NCBI GenBank assembly: GCA_041398825.1
Contig: JAWKTX010000001.1
Span: forward strand, 992,001-1,056,000
Direction: 5' to 3'
Origin: Planctomycetaceae bacterium
GTDB lineage: Bacteria; Planctomycetota; Planctomycetia; Planctomycetales; Planctomycetaceae
DNA length: 64,000 nucleotides
Part shown: positions 45,597-53,812 of the stretch, one piece after another
How positions within the stretch are numbered: the stretch's first letter is position 1
Layout: the number at the start of each line of letters is the position of its first letter
Position numbers and translations under genes: made by a program
Notes under the pieces: model-generated
The model's input: the letters and a program-made list of their open reading frames with translations, nothing else
Databases searched by the model: none
Told to the model about the DNA's origin: nothing

Positions 45597-46589
45597 ATGA
45601 ATCGCCAAAGACAAACGATTGAACTGCTGCAGCTCCTGGGTGACGACGTCGCCGAAGCTGTTCTTGCGCAGTTAAATCCGAGTAAGGCAAGTGTCATTCG
45701 GGAAGGAATCTCAAAGCCACCGGGAGAAGTGCTGTTTCGCCCAAAACGACAGAGAGCCATTCTTGATGAATTCGACGAATTCTTTCAGTTTGCGCTCCGT
45801 GCAGGACTGCAAAAGCTGTACGAGAAGCCGGCGGACGATGAGCTGAGCGATACCGAAAATGGAAAGGGAAGTGGCGATGGAGAATCGGATGATGAATCCG
45901 CCGAACCCGGGCCTCCCGTCTTTGAACTGACGGGAGATCCGATTGTCGATTTGCGTTCGCTCAGCATCTCGCAGCTCGGCCAGGCGCTGGAGACAGAGCA
46001 ACCTCGAACCTCCGCGATTCTGCTCGCGAATCTGGAACCGAAACTGGCGGCGGACACGCTGAGCGTTTTGCCGGATGACTATCGTCAGTCGGTGGTCAAG
46101 GAACTCAGCCGGGAACAGCATGCTCCACAGATCCTTGTGGAACGGATCGCCCGCGCCACGCTGCAACGAGGCCGAAGCCTTTCTCCAGAGCCGCCTGACC
46201 GTCGTGAACACGTGGACCGACTTGCGGATGTCCTGCGTTCGGTACCGAAGAACCAGCGGATGGCGATGGTTAACGCGATCGAAGAACAGGACGCGGAACT
46301 CCACAAGGCATTGATGAAGAAAATGTATCGATTCGATGACCTGCTGAACCTGGACGGCAAGCTGATACAGCGAATCCTGGGCGAAATTGATGGGACAACG
46401 TTAACGACGGCATTGTTCAATGCGCCGGCAAACATTCGTGAATCGGTGCTGACAAATCTATCACGACGTGCGCGGCAGTCCATTGAGGAAGAGATGGAGT
46501 TTATGACTCAGGTTCCTGAGTCACGAATCCGGGAAGCTCGTGAAAGTGTTGCGGAAGTTATTGCTCGTGTGGACCAGGAAACCGAGTAA
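45597..46589 (+). CDS. fliG: Flagellar motor switch protein FliG
   Basis: A 330-residue rotor protein that transmits torque from the stator. The C-terminal domain is well conserved: MKKMYRFDDLLNLDGKLIQR and ILGEIDGTTLTTAL, then SRRARQSIEEEMEFM. These include the charged torque helix that contacts MotA. The N-terminal FliF-binding domain is more diverged, and an acidic Ser/Gly/Asp linker of about 35 residues (about 78-112) separates it from the middle domain. Total length matches E. coli FliG (331). FliM and FliN, the other switch proteins, are not encoded in this window. It is followed by fliH after 12 bp. Confidence 0.94.
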   Translation: MNRQRQTIELLQLLGDDVAEAVLAQLNPSKASVIREGISKPPGEVLFRPKRQRAILDEFDEFFQFALRAGLQKLYEKPADDELSDTENGKGSGDGESDDESAEPGPPVFELTGDPIVDLRSLSISQLGQALETEQPRTSAILLANLEPKLAADTLSVLPDDYRQSVVKELSREQHAPQILVERIARATLQRGRSLSPEPPDRREHVDRLADVLRSVPKNQRMAMVNAIEEQDAELHKALMKKMYRFDDLLNLDGKLIQRILGEIDGTTLTTALFNAPANIRESVLTNLSRRARQSIEEEMEFMTQVPESRIREARESVAEVIARVDQETE

Positions 46590-46601
46590 AGGGTACGCCG
46601 C

Positions 46602-47375
46602 ATGAAACGCATCCGCGTCAATCTCAATCGTTCTCCGACATCCGTTCGTTATCAGGGACGGATTGTCGGTTTGTCTGATATGGCGGCGGCCGCTCGGTTC
46701 TCGAATCCGGGGGCCGGACAGAGTGGCGCTCGTCCCCGGACTGCCGGTGCCCCTGCGAATGGGCGTGGCAGTACAGCTTCTGCGGAAGAATCAGTGCCGG
46801 ATGCAGCCCCTCAATTCACGCCTGAGCAAAAAGAGAAGCAGGCTGCAAAGGCGCGTGCAGACAAGATGCGGCAGTTGCATGAACTCATGACGACCGTGGC
46901 GGAATCTGTGACAGAGTTGCAGGAACAACAACGGCAGTCTCTGGACGAACTGCAGCATGTCGCCGTTGAATTGGCTGTTGTGGCGGCCTCCTGGTTGACC
47001 GGAGTCGCTATTGATGCGGGGCAGTTTGCAGTGGATGACATCATTCGGCTCGCACTGAAACGAATGGAGGCCGATACGCCGGTGCGTGTCTGTCTGCACC
47101 CGCTGGATTCAGCACTCCTGAACGAATTACTGAATGAGCCGGAGAACAAGGACCTGCAGTCGCAGTTTACCTGTGCGGAAGACTCCGGCTTGAAGCGTGG
47201 CTCGTGTCGAATTGAATCGGGGCGGAAGTTACTGGTGTCCGACATGGAAAGTCGGCTGGAAGAAATTCGTCGTCTATGGATGGAGAATCTTGATGAATCT
47301 CAGATTGAACGTCGAGGAGATGGCTCGCATGGCCGGGCGCTGCGACGTTTTCCGGACCGCCGGGAAACTGCATAG
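46602..47375 (+). CDS. fliH: Flagellar export ATPase regulator FliH
   Basis: A 257-residue peripheral stalk protein that binds FliI. It has an Ala/Gly/Pro-rich N-terminal third, a long helical/coiled-coil middle (KEKQAAKARADKMRQLHELM onward), and the FliH/HrpE-like C-terminal domain (CRIESGRKLLVSDMESRLEE). The start has an AAAGGG ribosome site. The 3' end overlaps the start of fliI by 83 bp in another frame; the last 27 residues are therefore constrained by both genes and are unlike other FliH proteins. Confidence 0.88.
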   Translation: MKRIRVNLNRSPTSVRYQGRIVGLSDMAAAARFSNPGAGQSGARPRTAGAPANGRGSTASAEESVPDAAPQFTPEQKEKQAAKARADKMRQLHELMTTVAESVTELQEQQRQSLDELQHVAVELAVVAASWLTGVAIDAGQFAVDDIIRLALKRMEADTPVRVCLHPLDSALLNELLNEPENKDLQSQFTCAEDSGLKRGSCRIESGRKLLVSDMESRLEEIRRLWMENLDESQIERRGDGSHGRALRRFPDRRETA

Positions 47376-48609
47376 CGCTCGTGGTCTGCTGCGGGCGTCC
47401 ATTCCGGCGTTCGTAGGAGAGACATGCACGGTGAATCTTGCCGGAAAAGAACTCACCGCCGAAGTGGTTGGGTTTGATGAGCACGAATCGCAGCTGATGT
47501 GCTTTGATCATACGACGGGGCTGCAGCCCGGTCTTGAGATCGTTGCTCTTGGTCGCCGACGTTCGGTGCCTGTGGGTGACGGGTTGCTGGGACGCGTGAT
47601 CGATGGCATCGGACGCCCTTTCGATGGACTGGGTCCACTGCGTGTGCATCGGTACCGTGCGGAGCAGGCGAGTGTGCCGGATCCAATGATTCGTGAACGT
47701 ATTTCACAACCACTCGTTACCGGCCAGCGGATCATTGACGGCTTGTTGACGATTGGTCGTGGCCAGCGCGTCGGGCTTTTCGCGGGCAGTGGTGTCGGCA
47801 AAAGTACTTTGATGGGGGAAATTGCCCGTGGTGCAGAAGCTGATGTCAACGTGATTTGCCTGGTGGGCGAACGCGGTCGTGAAGTGAAGCCTTTTATCGA
47901 AGATTGTCTTGGTGAAGAAGGGATGAAACGATCCGCTGTGGTCGTTGCGACATCGGATCAGACACCGCTGATGCGAATCAAAGCTGTACTCACGGCTGTC
48001 ACAATTGCAGAGGATTTCCGTGATCGCGGCGCCCACGTGCTATTGTTTCTGGACAGCCTGACACGACTTGCAATGGCGCAGCGTGAGTTGGGATTGCTGC
48101 TGGGCGAACCTCCCGGAGCTCGAGGCTACCCACCGTCGGTGCAATCACTGATGGCGGAAGTCCTGGAGAGATTAGGGTGCGGAGAAAAAGGAGCTATCAC
48201 AGGCTTAATCACCGTTCTTGTGGAAGGGGATGATCTGGATGAACCCGTGACAGATACCGCGCGGTCAATACTGGATGGGCACATTGTTCTGGACAGAAAA
48301 CTGGCAACCCAGGGACAGTATCCGGCTATTGATGTGCTGAAGAGCGTGAGTCGTCTTTTTCGGGAAGTCACTACATCGGCTCACCAGCAGGATGCGACAA
48401 AGCTGCGTTCGATACTGGCAACATGGAACGAAGTTTCAGACATGATTCAGTTGGGAGTTTATAAGACAGGGACATCTGCGACGGTGGATCGTGCGGTTCA
48501 GCTGATGCCTGCGATCCGTCGATTCCTGAATCAGAGGGTTCATGAGAAATCGACATGGCAGGAAACGCTTGAACAGCTCGAAATACTTGGCAAGGCCTGG
48601 CCATGGTAA
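47293..48609 (+). CDS. fliI: Flagellar export ATPase FliI
   Basis: A 438-residue ATPase of the F1-beta/FliI/YscN group that energises the flagellar export apparatus. The P-loop is GSGVGKST (165-172), preceded by the FVGETCTVNLAGKELTAEVV N-terminal barrel. Also visible are LVGERGREVKPFIED, the Walker B stretch HVLLFLDSLTRLAMAQRE and the PPGARGYPPSVQSL loop. The frame is open 32 codons further upstream, but ATG 47293 gives a natural N-terminus (MNLRLNVEEM) and the family's usual length (about 440-457). It overlaps fliH by 83 bp and fliJ by 7 bp. Confidence 0.96.
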   Translation: MNLRLNVEEMARMAGRCDVFRTAGKLHSARGLLRASIPAFVGETCTVNLAGKELTAEVVGFDEHESQLMCFDHTTGLQPGLEIVALGRRRSVPVGDGLLGRVIDGIGRPFDGLGPLRVHRYRAEQASVPDPMIRERISQPLVTGQRIIDGLLTIGRGQRVGLFAGSGVGKSTLMGEIARGAEADVNVICLVGERGREVKPFIEDCLGEEGMKRSAVVVATSDQTPLMRIKAVLTAVTIAEDFRDRGAHVLLFLDSLTRLAMAQRELGLLLGEPPGARGYPPSVQSLMAEVLERLGCGEKGAITGLITVLVEGDDLDEPVTDTARSILDGHIVLDRKLATQGQYPAIDVLKSVSRLFREVTTSAHQQDATKLRSILATWNEVSDMIQLGVYKTGTSATVDRAVQLMPAIRRFLNQRVHEKSTWQETLEQLEILGKAWPW

Positions 48610-49064
48610 AGAGATTTGAATCACGGTATCGACAGATCCAGCGAATTCGTGAACAGCATGAAGATGCCGCGAAGACACAACTTGCTGCGCGGAATTCGGA
48701 GCTGATCGACGCTCAACAGAAGGAAAAGGCGCAGGAGCATCGCCTTCAGGAAGTGCTTCGAAATGTGAGTAGCCAGATGTTGTTCGGTGTCTCCGGCGGA
48801 TTTCTGGGCAGTTTGCTGAAAGAAGTTGAAGTACATGAGCAGGCAGTGGCTGAATGCCGCAAACTTCGAATCGATGCTGAACGGGAAAGCGAATTTGCGG
48901 CGGCAGTACTGAAGGCTGCCACTGTGGAACTAAAGACCGTCAATGAACTGGTGAATCGAGAAAAAGCTGAGCATCGGATTGATATGTTCAGGAAGGAAGA
49001 CATCGAGTTACAGGAGCAGGCGTCACAAGCGTGGCAGCGAAAGAGAAATGAGGCGACGGTATGA
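48603..49064 (+). CDS. fliJ: Flagellar export chaperone FliJ
   Basis: A 153-residue, almost wholly helical coiled-coil protein in the fliJ position directly after fliI (7-bp overlap). E. coli FliJ is about 147 residues. It has the family's pattern: SRYRQIQRIREQHEDAAKTQ at the N-terminus and a basic C-terminus (QASQAWQRKRNEA). FliJ is the central stalk of the FliI ring and contacts the export gate. Identification rests on position, length and coiled-coil form, since the family diverges fast. Its stop overlaps the next start (ATGA). Confidence 0.87.
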   Translation: MVKRFESRYRQIQRIREQHEDAAKTQLAARNSELIDAQQKEKAQEHRLQEVLRNVSSQMLFGVSGGFLGSLLKEVEVHEQAVAECRKLRIDAERESEFAAAVLKAATVELKTVNELVNREKAEHRIDMFRKEDIELQEQASQAWQRKRNEATV

Positions 49065-49948
49065 AAAAGATGATTCCACTGCTGCTTTACGGCTTTGCAT
49101 TGTTCGGTGTCTCCGCGGGTGTTGGCTGGTTTCTCCGACCTCAACCTACAGTTGAAGTGGTTGAAGAAACGTCTGATGCCGTGAACCCAAATCTGGCGGA
49201 AACGCCGGACATGCCTTTACCAGGCACCAGTCCAACGGTGACGGAAGGGACCGCCGGTCGGACTTCGCCGTTTGGTGAGAATCGCCCATCCACGGATGAT
49301 CGCCTGCCAACAGCTGTGCGAACAGAACCGATGACTGTCGAGGAGATTGTCAGCATGAGCCTTTCGCTCAAGAAACGCCATGCCGCATTAGCTCAAAGAG
49401 AAGAAGCTCTGCAGCGAACGGAATCGCAGCATCAGTTGCTGATGGCTGACATGCAGGTCGAACAACGCGAAATCGAGACTTTGCTGGAACAGTCGAAGAC
49501 GCAGACAAAAGCAACTGAAGACCTGCTGCAAATGGTCGTTGCCACAAAGCAGCAGACAGAAGCCGAACGTGCTCGACTGGATCAGGACAAGAAGAATTTT
49601 GAGCTGGAACTTGAGAAACAGAAAGCCCGTGCGGAAAAACTGAACCAGGAACTGGAGTTCCAACGAACTCCGGCAGAAGGCGAGTCAACGGATTCACCGC
49701 AGGATGATCCACTTCTGCAGGCACGGACGATGGCTCCTTTGATTGAAGGAATGTCTCCGGAAAAAGCATCCGAAACACTGATCGAGTGGACGAATAATGG
49801 CGGATCGCAAACGGTCGGTTTGCTACTCGGACTAATGGACGAGAAGAAGGCTTCAGCCATCGTGCAGGAGGTTGAGGACGCTCGGTTGCGTCAGACCATG
49901 CTGGAGTCGGTTCGACCAAAGGTGACCCGAACAGCGAAGAAACGGTAG
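49061..49948 (+). CDS. MotE-like coiled-coil protein of the flagellar locus
   Basis: A 295-residue protein with an N-terminal membrane span (about 4-26), a Thr/Pro-rich stretch, and a coiled coil over about 100-210 (many Glu/Gln/Lys heptads). A C-terminal MgtE-N/MotE-like domain at about 225-290 reads APLIEGMSPEKASETLIEW and LMDEKKASAIVQEVEDARLR. In other bacteria MotE-type proteins chaperone the stator protein MotC or act in motor assembly. It overlaps fliJ by 4 bp and precedes fliQ, so it belongs to the flagellar operon. Assignment is by fold and context, not close similarity. Confidence 0.75.
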   Translation: MKKMIPLLLYGFALFGVSAGVGWFLRPQPTVEVVEETSDAVNPNLAETPDMPLPGTSPTVTEGTAGRTSPFGENRPSTDDRLPTAVRTEPMTVEEIVSMSLSLKKRHAALAQREEALQRTESQHQLLMADMQVEQREIETLLEQSKTQTKATEDLLQMVVATKQQTEAERARLDQDKKNFELELEKQKARAEKLNQELEFQRTPAEGESTDSPQDDPLLQARTMAPLIEGMSPEKASETLIEWTNNGGSQTVGLLLGLMDEKKASAIVQEVEDARLRQTMLESVRPKVTRTAKKR

Positions 49949-50029
49949 TCCTCAGAACTGAGTCTTCAGAAGCGTCCGGGTGTCTTCCCGTCTGAACGAC
50001 TGACATGGATGTCGGAAGGTGCAAAGATC

Positions 50030-50299
50030 ATGGATACGGTCGAAATTGCTGAAATCGGGCGAGACCTGCTTGTGACGGCCATTCTGCTGGCAACGCCAGC
50101 GGTCGCTGTGAGTCTGATTGTTGGTTTGGTTATCAGTCTGCTGCAAACCGTCACGAGCGTTCAGGAGCAAACCCTGAGTTTTGCTCCTCGCATCGTGGCT
50201 GTTGGTGCCGTAATGCTGTTGACACTTCCCTGGATGCTTCAGCTGTCATCCGCCTTCACGATGCGGATGATGGAACGAATCGTACAGGTGACACAATGA
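50030..50299 (+). CDS. fliQ: Flagellar export gate protein FliQ
   Basis: An 89-residue protein with two membrane helices, exactly the usual FliQ length. The hallmark VSLIVGLVISLLQTVTSVQE block is followed by QTLSFAPRIVAV. The ATG at 50030 with a GGAAGG ribosome site ten bases upstream is preferred over the in-frame ATG at 50009. It forms the gate helix bundle with FliP and FliR. It overlaps fliR by 4 bp. Confidence 0.96.
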   Translation: MDTVEIAEIGRDLLVTAILLATPAVAVSLIVGLVISLLQTVTSVQEQTLSFAPRIVAVGAVMLLTLPWMLQLSSAFTMRMMERIVQVTQ

Positions 50300-51060
50300 T
50301 TGAAGCGATCATTATTGCGTCACTGCTGATCCTGTTCCGGGTGGTGGCGTTTGTCTCCTTCATGCCGCCATTGGCTGGTCAGGGCCTTCCGCAAACCGTG
50401 AAGCTGGGACTTTCTGTGGCTTTGACGGTCATCCTGGTTTCGTTCCATGCCTGGGATGGTGCTGTTGCGATTCTGAATGCGCCTTCAGGTCAGGGTTACC
50501 TGCTGTTCCTTTTTATCGCTGCCCTGAAGGAGTCGGCGTTCGGGGCCGGAATGGCCTGGCTGTTCGGGCTGTGTATCGTACCAATGCGAATTGCTGGCGC
50601 ATGGGTAGCTCAGGAAATGGGGTTAACGATCGGGGGCATATTTTCGCCGATGGATCATCAGCCAACCAACCCGGTTTCGCAGGGACTGGAGGCGATTGGT
50701 GTGATGTTGTTCTTCGCGCTGAATCTTCATCACGTGATGCTGCTGGCACTGGAGACGACGTTTTCGATTCGTCCGGTCGCTTCTGCCTGGATCATGCCTG
50801 GCTGGGATCATGTTGTCTATCTTGTCTCGACATCGATCAATCAGGGATTCATTGTCATCGCCCCTCTGGGTGTTTTGTTGTTTGCGACGGTTGTCATGCT
50901 GTTGATCACAATCCGCGCGGTGCCGCAGTTTAATTTCATGTCCTATGGGATGACTGTTCGACTGGCGGCTGGAATGGGAGGCCTGGTGCTTTTCTTCCCG
51001 GAGATCTTTGCCGCCGTTCAGGGAATCCTGATGAATGCCGGAACAGGAGTGAACCTCTGA
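50296..51060 (+). CDS. fliR: Flagellar export gate protein FliR
   Basis: A 254-residue, six-helix membrane protein of the FliR/SctT family. Visible are an N-terminal FRVVAFVSFMPPLAGQGLPQ block, the GAWVAQEMGLTIGGIFSP loop and a C-terminal hydrophobic stretch ending near FFPEIFAAVQGIL. E. coli FliR is about 261 residues. It interacts with FliP, FliQ and FlhB. It overlaps fliQ by 4 bp and is one base from flhB. Confidence 0.96.
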   Translation: MIEAIIIASLLILFRVVAFVSFMPPLAGQGLPQTVKLGLSVALTVILVSFHAWDGAVAILNAPSGQGYLLFLFIAALKESAFGAGMAWLFGLCIVPMRIAGAWVAQEMGLTIGGIFSPMDHQPTNPVSQGLEAIGVMLFFALNLHHVMLLALETTFSIRPVASAWIMPGWDHVVYLVSTSINQGFIVIAPLGVLLFATVVMLLITIRAVPQFNFMSYGMTVRLAAGMGGLVLFFPEIFAAVQGILMNAGTGVNL

Positions 51061-51061
51061 G

Positions 51062-52126
51062 ATGGCCGAAGGACAGGAACATAATGGGACAGAGGAACCA
51101 ACAGAGCGGCATCGCGAGCGCGCTCGCGAGTCGGGAGACGTGGTTCAAAGTCATGACCTGAATGCCGCATTAACTCTGCTGGTGGCCTGTGGGGCATTCA
51201 TGATGTTTGGTCGATCACTGGGTATGCGTTTGATGGCGGCGATCCAGTTGTGGACGACGGATATTCCAGCCGATGACTGGACCGAATGGCATATACGAAC
51301 GACCGGGAAGTGGATGTCCTTTGAAGCTGTGGCACTCTTTGGTGGCGTTCTGCTGGCTGTGATGGCGACCGGATTGCTGATCAGTTTTATGCAGGTCGGG
51401 TTTGTGATCTCAACGAAGTCCCTTGAGATCAAATGGGATCGGGTACTTCCTTCCAACGGATGGGGAAAGCTATGGTCACTGGAATCCGGAATTCGCGGTC
51501 TTCAGGGCTCTGCAAAAATGATTCTTCTGTCGCTGGGAACGCTTGTGTTGTTGTGGCTCAGGTTTGATCGGATCGCAAACTGTCAGTTCGATTCAGTTGG
51601 TCAGGTCGTTTCGTTTGCGTGGGATCTTGGGCTCACTATCGGAATAATGCTTGGTGGGCTTTCGCTCGCACTGGCCATGACTGACTACCTGATCAAATGG
51701 TTGAGGCATGAACAACGACTGAAAATGACTCGCGAGCAGCAGAAGGAAGAATCGAAGGACTCGAACGGGGATCCGCATGTTCGGGATGCCATGCGGAGAA
51801 AGCGTCGGGAATTAGCCCAACAGCAGTCAACGAAGAACGCGAAGAATGCGACGGTGGTCCTGACGAACCCAACGCATCTGGCAATTGCACTGCAATATGA
51901 AACGGGCCGTATGGCGGCTCCAAAGGTTGTTGCCAAGGGGGCCGGGGTTTTTGCGAAGAATATTGTTCGTATTGCCAGAGAGAACAACATTCCCGTGCTG
52001 GAACGGAAGCCACTGGCGCGAGCGCTGTTTGCATCTGCCGATGTTGGGCAGGACATACCATTCGAGTTCTTTCGTGCGGTGGCGGAAATTCTGTCGCAGA
52101 TTTACCGAGCTCGTCAGGCCGCCTGA
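51062..52126 (+). CDS. flhB: Flagellar export switch protein FlhB
   Basis: A 354-residue protein with four membrane helices in about residues 30-210 and a cytoplasmic autocleaving domain. The cleavage motif N269-P270-T271-H272 is intact, as is the N-terminal EEPTERHRERARESGDV block typical of FlhB. Cleavage between Asn and Pro switches export from rod/hook to filament substrates. The length is slightly short of E. coli FlhB (382), mostly at the C-terminus. It is followed by 93 bp, including a small direct repeat, before motA. Confidence 0.97.
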   Translation: MAEGQEHNGTEEPTERHRERARESGDVVQSHDLNAALTLLVACGAFMMFGRSLGMRLMAAIQLWTTDIPADDWTEWHIRTTGKWMSFEAVALFGGVLLAVMATGLLISFMQVGFVISTKSLEIKWDRVLPSNGWGKLWSLESGIRGLQGSAKMILLSLGTLVLLWLRFDRIANCQFDSVGQVVSFAWDLGLTIGIMLGGLSLALAMTDYLIKWLRHEQRLKMTREQQKEESKDSNGDPHVRDAMRRKRRELAQQQSTKNAKNATVVLTNPTHLAIALQYETGRMAAPKVVAKGAGVFAKNIVRIARENNIPVLERKPLARALFASADVGQDIPFEFFRAVAEILSQIYRARQAA

Positions 52127-52143
52127 TACTGAAGAACATGACT

Positions 52144-52171
52144 GAAAACACAATACAGAAAACACAATACA
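52144..52171. repeat. 14-bp direct repeat between flhB and motA
   Basis: Two perfect 14-bp copies of GAAAACACAATACA (52144-52157 and 52158-52171) lie 17 bp after the flhB stop and 48 bp before motA. They may be slippage products or a regulatory site; nothing further is visible. Confidence 0.85.
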
Positions 52172-52219
52172 GAGTCGCGATGTGGTGAGCAGATCACTGC
52201 AGGAGACAGGAGAAGGGAC

Positions 52220-53002
52220 ATGGATAAGGCAACAGTAATTGGATTGGTTCTCGGAGTGGGGCTTGTCCTTGGATCCATTGCGATTGGCGGCGGCGGATTG
52301 ATGCCGTTTGTCGATGTGCCGTCGTTGATGATTACGGTTGGAGGTTCGATCGCGGCCATCCTGATTAACTTTCCCATGGGGAAGGTGTTGAGTGTGTTTT
52401 CTGTCTTTAAGAACTGCTTCCTGTGGTCGCTTCCAACTCCACCTGAGGTGATTGAACAGTTCAAGAAATTTGCGACGACTGCCCGCCGCGACGGCCTGCT
52501 TGCTCTTGAAAACGATATGGGAGAAGTCGATGACACATTCCTGAAACGAGGGCTCGAACTGGTCGTTGGTGGCAGTTCTCGTGAAGAGCTTGTCGCGAAT
52601 CTTGAAACAGAAGTTGCCTATGTGGAGCAGCGCCATCAAACGGGGAAGAAGATCGTTGACGCGATCGCCGCCGCCGCACCAGCATTCGGAATGATCGGGA
52701 CCCTGATCGGTCTGGTACAGATGCTTCGTTCGCTGGATGACCCGAGCCAGATTGGTGGCGGTATGGCTGTTGCTCTTTTGACAACATTGTACGGAGCCGT
52801 CATCAGCAACCTGTTTTGTATCCCGCTCGCGGGCAAACTGGAGAGCCGAAGTCAGGAGGAAATGATGATTCGGGAGTTAATGATTTCCGGTCTGGTTTCT
52901 CTGATCGAAGGTCACGCCCCCAGGGCCGTGGAAGAGAAACTACTGGCCTTCTTATCACCGAAGAATCGCAGTAATGGCGAGGCAAAAGCCCAGGCCGCCT
53001 AG
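52220..53002 (+). CDS. motA: Flagellar stator protein MotA
   Basis: A 260-residue inner-membrane stator subunit with four helices, of the shorter PomA-like length (about 253). Features include the N-terminal GLVLGVGLVLGSIAIGGGGL helix and the cytoplasmic block TTARRDGLLALEN, with the charged Arg and Glu that meet FliG. The two channel helices contain APAFGMIGTLIGLVQML and LLTTLYGAVISNLFCIPLA, with the conserved prolines. It has a good ribosome site (GGAGAAGGGA). A dispersed inverted-repeat element starts at the first base after its stop. Confidence 0.96.
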   Translation: MDKATVIGLVLGVGLVLGSIAIGGGGLMPFVDVPSLMITVGGSIAAILINFPMGKVLSVFSVFKNCFLWSLPTPPEVIEQFKKFATTARRDGLLALENDMGEVDDTFLKRGLELVVGGSSREELVANLETEVAYVEQRHQTGKKIVDAIAAAAPAFGMIGTLIGLVQMLRSLDDPSQIGGGMAVALLTTLYGAVISNLFCIPLAGKLESRSQEEMMIRELMISGLVSLIEGHAPRAVEEKLLAFLSPKNRSNGEAKAQAA

Positions 53003-53100
53003 CAGCCTGTTGAACAACAGGACTGGCTCGAGCAGGAGACCTCAAAACACGATGGTTTCCAGTCATCCTCCGTGCCGGTCCTGGTTTTTCAACGGACAGC
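53003..53100 (+). repeat. Dispersed inverted-repeat element, copy B
   Basis: A 98-bp copy lying directly after the motA stop codon and 48 bp before the first motB-like gene. Its arms are GTTGAACAAC (53009-53018) and GTTTTTCAAC (53084-53093), with one mismatch, and it has the shared core GACTGGCTCGAGCAGGAG. It is the longest copy, with an insertion near its 3' arm. It is the only apparent insertion in the otherwise compact flagellar locus. Confidence 0.88.
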
Positions 53101-53148
53101 CAGCAGGTCGGTTGTTTGAGCTTTGGCATAACCGGAAAGTGAATGGTC

Positions 53149-53802
53149 ATGGGAAAGAAATGTTCCTGCCCTCCGCAACCCGCTGAGGTACCAAAGTGGT
53201 TCATGACTTACAGCGACGTCATTACGCTGCTGATGACCTTCTTTATTCTGTTGCTGACGTTTGCGTCCAGCGAACCGGAAAGTTTCGAAAGAATGCAGGT
53301 GGCGGTGTTCGGTGGCGGGGGGGCGACTGGTTTTGCAGGCGATCCACCGAATACCAAAGAAAGTGATACGCTTGTTGTGAGGTATCGCCCGAATTCTGCC
53401 CGAATGACACAACGCGGTGCGGAAGCTGCACCTATGGAGACCGACCCTGTAACCGAATCCGTGGCAAAGGGGCTCGAAGCACTCGCACAGCATGATGAAC
53501 TGGTTTCGGCAGAACGAGTCAGCACGAATGCTTCGCTTCAATTGCTTCGTGACAGCAGCGGTCTGTTGACAGCGCATGCACAACAATTGCTTCGCATGCT
53601 GGCAGTCCAGTTGCGGGGTCTACCCATGACGGTGGAGTTTCGTGTTTCAGAAAAGCAGGACGTGGATTTCGCCGTCCAGATGGCCCGTTACATCATGGAG
53701 ACACAACAGGTCCCGCATGGTCGCATTCTTGTAAGTGTCGGTGGCGAAGGCGCGGTGCCGAAAGGCAACATGAAGATGGTCCTGACGCGAACTGAAATGT
53801 AG
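53149..53802 (+). CDS. MotB-like stator protein 1
   Basis: A 217-residue stator B-type protein. The Cys-rich N-terminus CSCPPQPAEVPKW leads to a single membrane helix (TYSDVITLLMTFFILLLTFA) with the ion-binding aspartate D23, equivalent to Asp32 of E. coli MotB. The periplasmic part is short (about 165 residues) and its C-terminal OmpA-like region is degenerate: I cannot find the GHTD or NxxLSxxRA motifs that normally hold peptidoglycan. The start at 53149 is chosen because GGAAAG lies 9 bases upstream and the N-terminus then matches that of the second copy; the ATG at 53143 is also possible. Confidence 0.87.
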   Translation: MGKKCSCPPQPAEVPKWFMTYSDVITLLMTFFILLLTFASSEPESFERMQVAVFGGGGATGFAGDPPNTKESDTLVVRYRPNSARMTQRGAEAAPMETDPVTESVAKGLEALAQHDELVSAERVSTNASLQLLRDSSGLLTAHAQQLLRMLAVQLRGLPMTVEFRVSEKQDVDFAVQMARYIMETQQVPHGRILVSVGGEGAVPKGNMKMVLTRTEM

Positions 53803-53812
53803 GAGATGTCAG

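Noticed and set aside
47293..47375. Possible frameshift joining fliH and fliI
   Set aside because: Both genes have complete domains and plausible ends on their own, and fliI has a natural start, so an overlap explains the data better than an error.
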